DNA of 5,397 bases from an uncultured Intestinimonas sp. (GTDB taxonomy: Bacteria; Bacillota_A; Clostridia; Oscillospirales; Oscillospiraceae): positions 1-5,397 of the forward strand of contig CAUBHZ010000152.1 of the NCBI GenBank assembly GCA_958435885.1. Direction: 5' to 3'. Position numbers and translations under genes: made by a program. Positions 1 to 4,812 of the stretch are shown piece after piece. The number at the start of each line of letters is the position of its first letter. The first letter of the stretch is position 1. The notes beneath the pieces are model-generated. The model was not told the DNA's origin, searched no databases, and saw nothing but the letters and a program-made list of their open reading frames with translations.

Positions 1-81
1 GATACGGATATTTTCGTCAAAGGAGCCGAAGAGGGCCGCGGCCTCCTCCAGACGCTCCACATTGATGCTCTGTTCGATCAA
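1..81 (-). CDS. phoH: PhoH family protein, N-terminal fragment (runs off the left edge)
   Basis: Only the first 27 codons are inside the window; the frame stays open to base 1. The residues begin MIEQSINVERLEEAAALFGS, followed by a stretch ending in ENIRI. This resembles the N-terminus of PhoH-like proteins, predicted cytoplasmic P-loop ATPases whose RNA-related role is not settled. The start is TTG at 81-79 (plus strand reads CAA). It is chosen because an AAGGAG ribosome-binding site sits nine bases upstream (91-96) and no ATG or GTG start is better placed. The gene begins 30 bases after the yqfD stop on the same strand, and yqfC-yqfD-phoH is the conserved gene order in Bacillus and many Clostridia. 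The Walker motifs that would confirm the family lie outside the window, so the call rests on the N-terminus plus synteny. Confidence 0.8.
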   Translation of the reverse strand, partial: MIEQSINVERLEEAAALFGSFDENIRI

Positions 82-90
82 ATTCCTTCG

Positions 91-96
91 CTCCTT
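91..96 (-). promoter_or_regulatory. Ribosome-binding site that fixes the TTG start of phoH
   Basis: On the minus strand this reads AAGGAG, with a nine-base spacer to the TTG at 81-79. It lies in the 30-base gap after the yqfD stop codon and is what supports the non-ATG start. Confidence 0.75.
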
Positions 97-111
97 GCAC
101 GTCCCCGGGCC

Positions 112-1350
112 TTACCCTGTCTGGGTCCCCGGGATGATCTCCCCCACCTGGCCGGCAAAGGTCACCTCACGGCCGATCTGCTCCCGGCACCGGGCCTTCA
201 GGGTCACGGTAAGCATTCCATTCTCTTCCCGCACGGAGAAGGAGGTAGACGATATGCTGCCGTCGTCCCCGATGAGCCCCTCCAGCCGCTCCAGCAGCCG
301 CTCCTCCAGCAGGGCCTGGGCGGCAGCCGTCTCAATGGCGGCGCTTTGCGTCTCATAGGCCCGGTATTCCGTCTTCACCAGGGCCAGGGGCATCTCCCGG
401 CCGCCGGGAAGGGTGAGGATGTGGGTCGTAGTCATTTTATCATAACCGGCTGTGGAAATACTACCCTTTCCAAAAAAATTCACCGTGCGGCCCAGGAGAG
501 TGAGGCTCCACACCGTCTCCTCCTCCCCGGTATAGACCTTGGTGTGGGCCTCCAGGGGGATGCAGGCCTCCAGGGTTCGATAGGTGGACGCCCAGACGTT
601 CCCCCGGGCGTGGACCAGCCGCTGCCCGGCGTCCACGGTGGCATATTTGGGTTCCTTCAGGTCCACCACCCCGCTGATGACCACCTCCCCCGCCAGCACC
701 GCCTGGCCCTCCTGGAAGAGGGCCTGCCCCTCCAGCACCTCCACGTCCTCCAGGACGCCGTCGGCGGCGGCCACGATGTGGGCGGGGGTGGTCTCGTCCC
801 GGAGCTCCGGCGCCGGACTGCGCTCCCGGACCAGCACCTCCGCCCGGGTGCCGTGGAGGTTCACCGACATCCAGGAGAGGCCCTCGATGCGGCTGAGGGT
901 CTCCTGGCTGATCCGCCGCAGGTCCAGCCCCGGACCGTAGGCGCCGGGGCGCACCCCCTGCCGGGAGAGTTCTGCCAGGATGACGGCGGAGGGGACGGTC
1001 TCGTTGCCCGAGACCTCTACGGTGAGGATGAACCGGGAGAGGACCCCCACCGCCGCCAGGGAAAGGGCCAGGCCGATGAGCAAGGCGTACCGGTGCCGGA
1101 AGCCGGCCAGGAAGAAGGGCATTCCCTTCCGCCCCTCGGCCCTGGCCTCGCACTGGACCTTCTCCGCCAGTGCCCGCACCTTCCGGGCGTCCCGCCGGGC
1201 CACCTTCAGCTCCAGGGTCTGGGCGTCCAGCCAGACCAGGCCCCAGAAGCCCACTCCGTTCTGGGCACAGAGGTTCAGAAATCGCTCGGGGAAGGGTCCG
1301 CAGACGGTGAAGCACACGCTCCCCCGGAGAAAATTGACGATAAACTGCAT
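112..1350 (-). CDS. yqfD: Sporulation protein YqfD
   Basis: A 412-residue protein of the YqfD family, close to the roughly 400 residues usual for it. In Bacillus subtilis YqfD is made in the mother cell under sigma-E and is needed for efficient sporulation; its biochemical activity is not established. The N-terminus (MQFIVNFLRGSVCF) and the following cytoplasmic-looking region, residues 1-87, match the family pattern. One hydrophobic segment is visible at about residues 88-109. It is followed by VSGNETVP at 113-120, which resembles the start of a POTRA-like extracytoplasmic domain (inference). The rest is a long soluble domain with a charged, probably helical segment at 340-358. The ATG at 1350 has a GGGGGAG ribosome-binding site a few bases upstream. 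The gene starts 16 bases after the yqfC stop, so the two are almost certainly cotranscribed, and phoH follows 30 bases further on. Confidence 0.93.
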   Translation of the reverse strand: MQFIVNFLRGSVCFTVCGPFPERFLNLCAQNGVGFWGLVWLDAQTLELKVARRDARKVRALAEKVQCEARAEGRKGMPFFLAGFRHRYALLIGLALSLAAVGVLSRFILTVEVSGNETVPSAVILAELSRQGVRPGAYGPGLDLRRISQETLSRIEGLSWMSVNLHGTRAEVLVRERSPAPELRDETTPAHIVAAADGVLEDVEVLEGQALFQEGQAVLAGEVVISGVVDLKEPKYATVDAGQRLVHARGNVWASTYRTLEACIPLEAHTKVYTGEEETVWSLTLLGRTVNFFGKGSISTAGYDKMTTTHILTLPGGREMPLALVKTEYRAYETQSAAIETAAAQALLEERLLERLEGLIGDDGSISSTSFSVREENGMLTVTLKARCREQIGREVTFAGQVGEIIPGTQTG

Positions 1351-1366
1351 GCTCGCTCCCCCGTTT

Positions 1367-1645
1367 TCAGGTCAGATCCACCCCGGCGATCTCCCCGGTG
1401 ATGAGGAGCTCCGAGGCGTTCATGGCCCGCAGGGTCAGGCCGCTCCCCCGGACCTTGATGATGAGCTTTCCGCCGCTGATGTGGATCTCGTCGGTGCCGT
1501 AGGCCAGGATACCCCGGTGGTTCTCCATCCGCAGCTGGTGGTCTCCCAGCAGCTCCACCCGGGGCAGCCCCGCCACCACATCCCCCGGCAGGTCGAAGAC
1601 CTCCGCCGTCTTTTCCAGCAGGCTCTCTCTGCGCTTCTTCTCCAT
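1367..1645 (-). CDS. yqfC: Sporulation protein YqfC (YabP/YqfC family)
   Basis: A 92-residue protein starting MEKKRRESLLEKTAEVFDLP, typical of the YqfC branch of the YabP/YqfC family. In Bacillus it is a sigma-E-dependent mother-cell sporulation protein encoded just before yqfD; its molecular function is unknown. A basic, helical N-terminus (1-18) precedes a beta-rich core (about 27-92). The core has the family-like pattern LPRVELLGDHQLRMENHRG, then ILAY, then EIHISGGKLIIKVRG, then the terminal LLITGEIAGVDLT. The frame is open to 1948, but the ATG at 1645 is chosen because a GGGGGAGG ribosome-binding site lies just upstream and the product then has the usual family length; the extension would run backwards through a terminator and into the ygjP gene. 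First gene of the yqfC-yqfD-phoH cluster. Confidence 0.93.
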   Translation of the reverse strand: MEKKRRESLLEKTAEVFDLPGDVVAGLPRVELLGDHQLRMENHRGILAYGTDEIHISGGKLIIKVRGSGLTLRAMNASELLITGEIAGVDLT

Positions 1646-1666
1646 GGCGCCTCCCCCTTTGAGGCT

Positions 1667-1675
1667 ATGTGTATG
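1667..1675 (-). promoter_or_regulatory. Candidate sigma-E -10 element for yqfC
   Basis: The minus strand reads CATACACAT, which matches the known sigma-E -10 consensus CATACAnT closely over its first six bases. It would place the transcript start near 1660, directly before the yqfC ribosome-binding site. The position about 14 bases upstream lies inside the terminator stem and shows no good sigma-E -35 element (ATATT-like), so only the -10 half is supported. yqfC is known to be sigma-E controlled in Bacillus, which makes the match more plausible. Confidence 0.35.
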
Positions 1676-1722
1676 AAAAAAGACCGCCCGCCTTGCCTGT
1701 CCCAGGCAAAGCAAACGGTCTT
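1676..1722 (-). terminator. Intrinsic terminator after the YgjP-like peptidase gene
   Basis: On the minus strand an arm beginning AAGACCG (1722-1716) pairs with CGGTCTT (1686-1680). The stem continues inward through G-U pairs and GC(T/C)TTGCCT against AGGCAAGGC around a five-base GGGAC loop, about 19 pairs in all. Six T residues (1681-1676) follow. The hairpin starts four bases after the TAG of the peptidase gene and separates it from yqfC. Confidence 0.88.
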
Positions 1723-1725
1723 CTT

Positions 1726-2295
1726 CTAGGATGCCGGACGTTCCAGGGTATAGCGCCGCAGGGCCCTCCGCCGGGTCTGCCAGTCGGGCATGAGGGCGTC
1801 CATGACGGCGTAGAACCCCGGACCGTGGTTGGGGTGGAGGAAGTGGACCAGCTCGTGGAGGGCCACATAGTCCTGAAGCTCCCCTTCCACCGCCGCCAGG
1901 GCGGTGTTGAGGGTGACGATCCCCTTGGTCCAGTGGCAGCTCCCCCACCGGCTGGTCATGAACCGCACCTTCAGCACCGGCTTTTTCACCCCCAGCGGCA
2001 CTGTCAGGGGGTAGACCCGCTCCAGGGCGGCGGCCAGCACCGGCAGGGCCTCCCCCTTCTCCGGCGGGACCAGCGGCGTCCCCAGCTCCGAACGCCGGCG
2101 CTGGTGCTCCAGCACCCAGGCCGCCCGGCTGCGGACGAAGTCATCGGCCCTGGCCTTGGACACCCGCCGGGGCACCGACACCGCCGCCGTGCCGTCAGCC
2201 CGGATGCGGAGATTGATGTTTTTCACGCTCTTCACCGTCAGGAAGTATTCAATGGGCCCCAGAGGGGTGTCCACCCGGCGCAGTTCCTCGGCCAT
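1726..2295 (-). CDS. YgjP-like zinc metallopeptidase (DUF45, M48-type)
   Basis: A 189-residue protein with the layout of the YgjP-like metallopeptidase domain (formerly DUF45). The signature is HELVH at residues 147-151, giving two zinc-ligand histidines and the catalytic glutamate E148. It is followed by NH at 156-157, where H157 is the expected third ligand of the HExxH-x5-H pattern. A second family hallmark, RWGSC, is at 116-120, with GIVTLN nearby at 125-130. The N-terminal half (1-60) is a beta-rich segment containing VKNINLRI, as in relatives. There is no signal peptide or membrane segment, so it is probably cytoplasmic; the physiological substrate is unknown for this family. The ATG at 2295 is chosen over the upstream in-frame ATG because AAGGAGG lies ten bases before it and residue 1 onward matches the family; the extension overlaps ylbJ. 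It is divergent from ylbJ with a 76-base gap and ends at an intrinsic terminator. Confidence 0.88.
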   Translation of the reverse strand: MAEELRRVDTPLGPIEYFLTVKSVKNINLRIRADGTAAVSVPRRVSKARADDFVRSRAAWVLEHQRRRSELGTPLVPPEKGEALPVLAAALERVYPLTVPLGVKKPVLKVRFMTSRWGSCHWTKGIVTLNTALAAVEGELQDYVALHELVHFLHPNHGPGFYAVMDALMPDWQTRRRALRRYTLERPAS

Positions 2296-2322
2296 GGGTC
2301 TTTGTCCTCCTTTTTCTCGCAT

Positions 2323-2339
2323 GGGACAGCCCCGGTCCC
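2323..2339. repeat. Short perfect inverted repeat between the divergent genes
   Basis: GGGAC (2323-2327) and GTCCC (2335-2339) flank a seven-base spacer in the 76-base gap between the peptidase gene and ylbJ. It could be an operator or a weak hairpin in a 5' leader, or chance in GC-rich DNA. I see no convincing -35/-10 pair on either strand of this gap. Confidence 0.3.
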
Positions 2340-2371
2340 GCATAGGCTCTTCTCTGCGGAGGTGATGTCCC

Positions 2372-3553
2372 ATGTCCAAGCTGCTCTCCCGGCAGGGGGT
2401 GCGGGATCTGTGTCTGGGGCTGGGGCTGCTGTGTGCCACCCTGGCCCTCATGTTCTGGCCCCAGGAGGCCATGGAGGCGGCCCGGGAGGGGTTGAGGCTG
2501 TGCTACAACGTGATCCTGCCCTCCCTCTTCCCCTTCTTCGTCCTCTCCGCCCTGGTGGTGGATCTGGGGCTGGCGGGCTACATCGGCCGGGCCCTGGAGG
2601 GGCTCATGCGCCCCCTCTTCAACGTCCCCGGCGCCTGCGCCTCCGCCTTCGCCCTGGGCTTCGTGGGGGGCTATCCTGTGGGCGCCCGCACCGCCCTCTC
2701 CCTCTATCAGAAGGGCATGTGCACCAAGACAGAGGCAGAGCGCCTCCTGGCCTTCTGCAACAACTCCGGACCCGCCTTCATCCTGGGCGTGGTGGGAGCC
2801 GGAGTCTTTGCCAGCAGCAGGGTGGGTCTGCTCCTCTATCTGGCCCACGCCGCCGCCTCGGTGTGTGTGGGGCTTCTCTTCCGCTTCTACAAGCGGGAGG
2901 GGAAACGCCGGGAGCGGCGGGCCTCTCCCACCTTCGAGGCGGAGCGGATCACCACCGCCTTCACCGGCGCCATCAAAAACTCCTTCCTCTCCACCCTGAA
3001 CATCTGCGCCTTTGTGGTCTTTTTCACGGTGGTCATCAAGCTGCTGTTCCTCTCCGGGCTGTTGTCCGGTCTGGCCGGTCTGCTGGGCGCCCTGCTCTCC
3101 CCTCTGGGCTTTTCCACCCGGTGGGCAGAGCGGCTCCTCACCGGCCTCATCGAGCTCACCAGCGGGGTGTGGACCCTCACCGGCGACGGGACGATGTCAG
3201 GGAAGCTGTCCATGGCCGCCTTCCTCCTGGGGTGGGCCGGCCTCTCCGTCCACTGCCAGGTCCTCTCCTTCATCGGCGGCAGCGGCCTGTCCGTCAGGAC
3301 CTACATCGGCGGCAAGCTCCTCCACGGCGGCCTCTCCGCCCTCTTCATCGGCCTGCTGCTGCGGGTTTTCCCCCTGGAGGAGCCGGTGGCGGCCTACCTG
3401 GCAGAGCAGGTGGAGGGCATCGCCGGGGTGGACTTCTCCAGCGCCCTCACCATCTCCCTGGCCGCCGCCTGGATCATGTGGCTCCTCTTTTTCCTGGCCG
3501 CCGCGGCAGCCGTGGGAAAAACCAGTAGAAAAAGGCGCAAAGGTGTAGTATAA
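2372..3553 (+). CDS. ylbJ: Sporulation integral membrane protein YlbJ
   Basis: A 393-residue polytopic membrane protein of the YlbJ family, which carries a nucleoside-recognition (Gate) type domain and is normally about 400 residues. In Bacillus subtilis ylbJ is a sigma-E-dependent sporulation gene whose transported substrate, if any, is unknown. Visible family features are the paired-helix region from about 45 to 150 with LPSLFPFFVLSAL (49-61), GFVGGYPVGAR (96-106) and FCNNSGPAF (128-136). The second half has IKNSFLSTLN (201-210) and LIELTSGVW (259-267). Hydrophobic segments are at roughly 12-29, 50-68, 88-104, 133-150, 152-171, 207-228, 283-300, 315-332 and 358-380; the C-terminal tail is basic (GKTSRKRRK). 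The ATG at 2372 is supported by GGAGGTGAT at 2358-2366. It is transcribed divergently from the peptidase gene, and a promoter for the next gene overlaps its stop codon. Confidence 0.93.
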   Translation: MSKLLSRQGVRDLCLGLGLLCATLALMFWPQEAMEAAREGLRLCYNVILPSLFPFFVLSALVVDLGLAGYIGRALEGLMRPLFNVPGACASAFALGFVGGYPVGARTALSLYQKGMCTKTEAERLLAFCNNSGPAFILGVVGAGVFASSRVGLLLYLAHAAASVCVGLLFRFYKREGKRRERRASPTFEAERITTAFTGAIKNSFLSTLNICAFVVFFTVVIKLLFLSGLLSGLAGLLGALLSPLGFSTRWAERLLTGLIELTSGVWTLTGDGTMSGKLSMAAFLLGWAGLSVHCQVLSFIGGSGLSVRTYIGGKLLHGGLSALFIGLLLRVFPLEEPVAAYLAEQVEGIAGVDFSSALTISLAAAWIMWLLFFLAAAAAVGKTSRKRRKGVV

Positions 3554-3554
3554 T
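3526..3554 (+). promoter_or_regulatory. Candidate sigma-A promoter for the small cysteine-rich gene
   Basis: TAGAAA (3526-3531, four of six matches to TTGACA) is followed, after exactly 17 bases, by a perfect TATAAT at 3549-3554. The -10 overlaps the ylbJ stop codon, and this 3' end of ylbJ is A-rich compared with the surrounding GC-rich DNA. The transcript would start near 3561, giving a leader of about 55 bases. Confidence 0.6.
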
Positions 3555-3556
3555 GT

Positions 3557-3602
3557 CCTCTGGCCAGGTCCCCTTTCGGGTCCGGCCCATTGGATCAGAG
3601 GG
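3557..3602 (+). repeat. Hairpin-forming region in the leader of the small gene
   Basis: An inner stem joins GGCC (3562-3565) plus GGtCCC with GGGtCC plus GGCC (3584-3587), around a CTTTC loop and with one T-T mismatch and one bulged A. An outer pairing of CCTCTG (3557-3562) with CAGAGG (3596-3601) would cover the 5' part of the ribosome-binding site; it competes for G3562 with the inner stem. No T-run follows on either strand, so it is not an intrinsic terminator. Confidence 0.45.
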
Positions 3603-3614
3603 GAGCCTTTTGTG

Positions 3615-3824
3615 ATGCTGTTTGAAAAGAAGATCGAACCCCGGTGCGCCTATTGTACCCGCTGCGCTCCCCTGGATGAGGAGACCGTCATGTGCCTGAA
3701 AAAGGGCGTCATGCCGGCCGCCTCCCACTGCCGCGCCTTCCGGTACGACCCCCTGAAGCGGGTGCCGCCCCGGCCCAACGCCCCGGACTTCTCCCGGCTG
3801 CGGGATGAGGATTTTGTACTGTAA
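3615..3824 (+). CDS. Small cysteine-rich protein, possible zinc-binding domain
   Basis: A 69-residue protein with no assignable function. Its cysteines are C11, C14, C17, C27 and C39, with H38 beside the last. The CAYCTRC cluster followed by spaced C27 and H38-C39 suggests a small zinc-ribbon-like site, which is inference only. The C-terminal half (40-69) is proline- and arginine-rich and ends in RLRDEDFVL. I have the impression that similar short proteins with a closing RDEDFVL-like end occur in related Clostridia, but cannot verify it. There is no signal peptide or membrane segment, so it is probably cytoplasmic. The ATG at 3615 has GGGGAG nine bases upstream; GTG at 3612, one codon earlier, is a possible alternative. 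It lies 61 bases after ylbJ, probably has its own sigma-A-type promoter, and ends 14 bases before a strong terminator, so it can form a one-gene transcript. Confidence 0.8.
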   Translation: MLFEKKIEPRCAYCTRCAPLDEETVMCLKKGVMPAASHCRAFRYDPLKRVPPRPNAPDFSRLRDEDFVL

Positions 3825-3838
3825 GTCAGCTTAGTCGC

Positions 3839-3874
3839 AAAACAGAGGGATCGACATGATCCCTCTGTTTTTTT
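3839..3874 (+). terminator. Strong bidirectional intrinsic terminator
   Basis: A perfect inverted repeat, AAAACAGAGGGATC (3839-3852) and GATCCCTCTGTTTT (3858-3871), encloses a five-base GACAT loop. On the plus strand a run of seven T (3868-3874) follows, ending the small cysteine-rich gene. On the minus strand the same stem ends in four T and lies just after the TAA at 3875-3873, so it can also end the convergent 282-residue gene. Confidence 0.93.
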
Positions 3875-4721
3875 ATGGCCGGAGACGCCCGGCAAAGGCC
3901 TCCGCCGCCGTCCGCTGCTCCGGGAGCAGGGGCACCGCCACCGGCCCGCCGCAGGTGGTCTCCAGCACCAGGGCGGGACGCCGCCGTGGACCGGGTCCGG
4001 GGAAGGGAGCGTCCTTCACCGCAACCTCCTTCAGCCGGTCCCATGTGAGGTAGACCGTCCTCCGGGCGTAGAAATCCGTCTGGATGGCCACCACGCCCCG
4101 GTCCAGCTTCCCCACAAAGTACTCCGGCCGCTGCTTGCGGAAGGCCTGGAGGCCGTAGTTCCGGCCGGGCACCCACAGGCTGTCCAGGATGGTCTCCCCG
4201 AAGCGGTAGCACAGCTTGGCGTCGTTGTACATGGCGTAGCTGTCCGCCTGGAGCCGCTCCAGGGCCGGGTCGGCGGGGTGGCTGGTCCGGGGCCGATGGT
4301 CCGGCGCGTTGCCCAGCAGCAGGTTCAGCACCGGGAAGAGCTGGTCTTCCTTGGTCCGGTTATAGGAAAAGTCCGCCGTCACGGTCTCCCCGCCCCGGTC
4401 CAGCAGCACCTCCACGGAGCACCTGAGGAGCTGGATGGTGTAGGTTATCCGGGCCACGTCCCCGGGCCGAACCAGGAGGGACTCCACCCCCAGGTCGTCG
4501 CCCGCCAGCAGGAGGACCTCCTCCCCCAGCCAGGCCGTCACATACTCCATGCCCTTTTTATACTGGTGGACCTTTGGGATATAGGTCACATTCTCCGGCG
4601 GCAGTCCCTGATCCCGCCACCGATCCAGAGCCGGACGGAACCGGGCCGGCACCTCGTTCCAGTTGTAGATGCGTTTGGGCCAGGACGCCAGTGTGGGCCG
4701 CCGGTCCTCTCTGATGGCCAT
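3873..4721 (-). CDS. Conserved-looking hypothetical protein, possibly two PH-like modules
   Basis: I do not recognise the family of this 282-residue protein. No signal peptide, membrane segment or cysteine cluster is visible, so it should be cytoplasmic. It can be read as an N-terminal helical linker (15-45, with WPKRIYNWNEVPARFRPALD) and two beta-rich modules. The first (about 59-137) runs from EYVTAWLGEEVLLLAGDDLG through EVLLDRGGETVTADFSYNRT to a hydrophobic helix, LFPVLNLLLG. The second (about 199-282) runs from PEYFVGKLDRGVVAIQTDFY through VYLTWDRLKEVAV and ALVLETTCGGPVAVPL to a closing helix, TAAEAFAGRL. The strands-then-helix order in both halves resembles bacterial PH-like domains, which is a guess from pattern only. 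The ATG at 4721 is preferred to the in-frame ATG at 4748 because a GAGGGGGAAGG ribosome-binding site lies just before it, while the earlier one has none and falls in the -10 region. It is convergent with the small cysteine-rich gene and shares its terminator. Confidence 0.85.
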   Translation of the reverse strand: MAIREDRRPTLASWPKRIYNWNEVPARFRPALDRWRDQGLPPENVTYIPKVHQYKKGMEYVTAWLGEEVLLLAGDDLGVESLLVRPGDVARITYTIQLLRCSVEVLLDRGGETVTADFSYNRTKEDQLFPVLNLLLGNAPDHRPRTSHPADPALERLQADSYAMYNDAKLCYRFGETILDSLWVPGRNYGLQAFRKQRPEYFVGKLDRGVVAIQTDFYARRTVYLTWDRLKEVAVKDAPFPGPGPRRRPALVLETTCGGPVAVPLLPEQRTAAEAFAGRLRP

Positions 4722-4743
4722 ATACCTTCCCCCTCTCCTCCCC

Positions 4744-4752
4744 ATCATACCA
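4744..4752 (-). promoter_or_regulatory. Candidate extended -10 promoter for the 282-residue gene
   Basis: The minus strand reads TGG followed by TATGAT, a five-of-six match to TATAAT with the TGn extension. No -35 hexamer is recognisable 16-18 bases upstream, where the terminator-like stem lies. Transcription would start near 4737, leaving a leader of only about 16 bases that consists of the ribosome-binding site. Confidence 0.45.
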
Positions 4753-4753
4753 C

Positions 4754-4804
4754 AAAGACGGCGGACACGCGACCTTTTACAGGCCGGCGTCCGCCGTCTT
4801 TTAT
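4754..4804. terminator. Terminator-like inverted repeat after the hydrogenase gene
   Basis: AAAGACGGCGGAC (4754-4766) is perfectly complementary to GTCCGCCGTCTTT (4789-4801), with a 22-base loop between. It begins about 12 bases after the hydrogenase stop codon on the minus strand. The minus-strand T-run is only three bases, while the plus-strand side is better (TTTTATTT), although no plus-strand gene ends here. The likely role is termination of the hydrogenase transcript, perhaps less efficiently than the other terminators in this window. Confidence 0.65.
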
Positions 4805-4812
4805 TTGTGGGA

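Noticed and set aside
461..1315. 284-codon minus-strand frame inside yqfD
   Set aside because: It overlaps yqfD in another frame and is a repetitive glycine/proline/arginine translation typical of a shadow frame.
346..1401. 351-codon plus-strand open frame antisense to yqfD
   Set aside because: It has a composition rich in glycine, proline, histidine and arginine, no recognisable domain, and lies fully opposite the well-supported yqfD.
1646..1948. N-terminal extension of yqfC upstream of 1645
   Set aside because: It would run through the intrinsic terminator and the peptidase gene, and the ATG at 1645 has a good ribosome-binding site and gives the usual family length.
2249..2848. 199-codon minus-strand frame opposite ylbJ and the start of the peptidase gene
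   Set aside because: It is rich in glycine, glutamine and glutamate with no known motif, and conflicts with two strongly supported genes.
1669..3528. Long 619-codon plus-strand open frame across the peptidase gene and most of ylbJ
   Set aside because: It is antisense to the peptidase gene and out of frame with ylbJ, has low-complexity proline/arginine/glycine composition, and arises from GC-rich third positions of the real genes.
3562..3587. Hairpin after ylbJ as an intrinsic terminator
   Set aside because: The stem has a mismatch and a bulge and is not followed by a T-run on either strand.
4722..4748. Upstream ATG start (4748) for the 282-residue gene
   Set aside because: There is no ribosome-binding site before it and it overlaps the candidate -10 element; the ATG at 4721 has a strong site.
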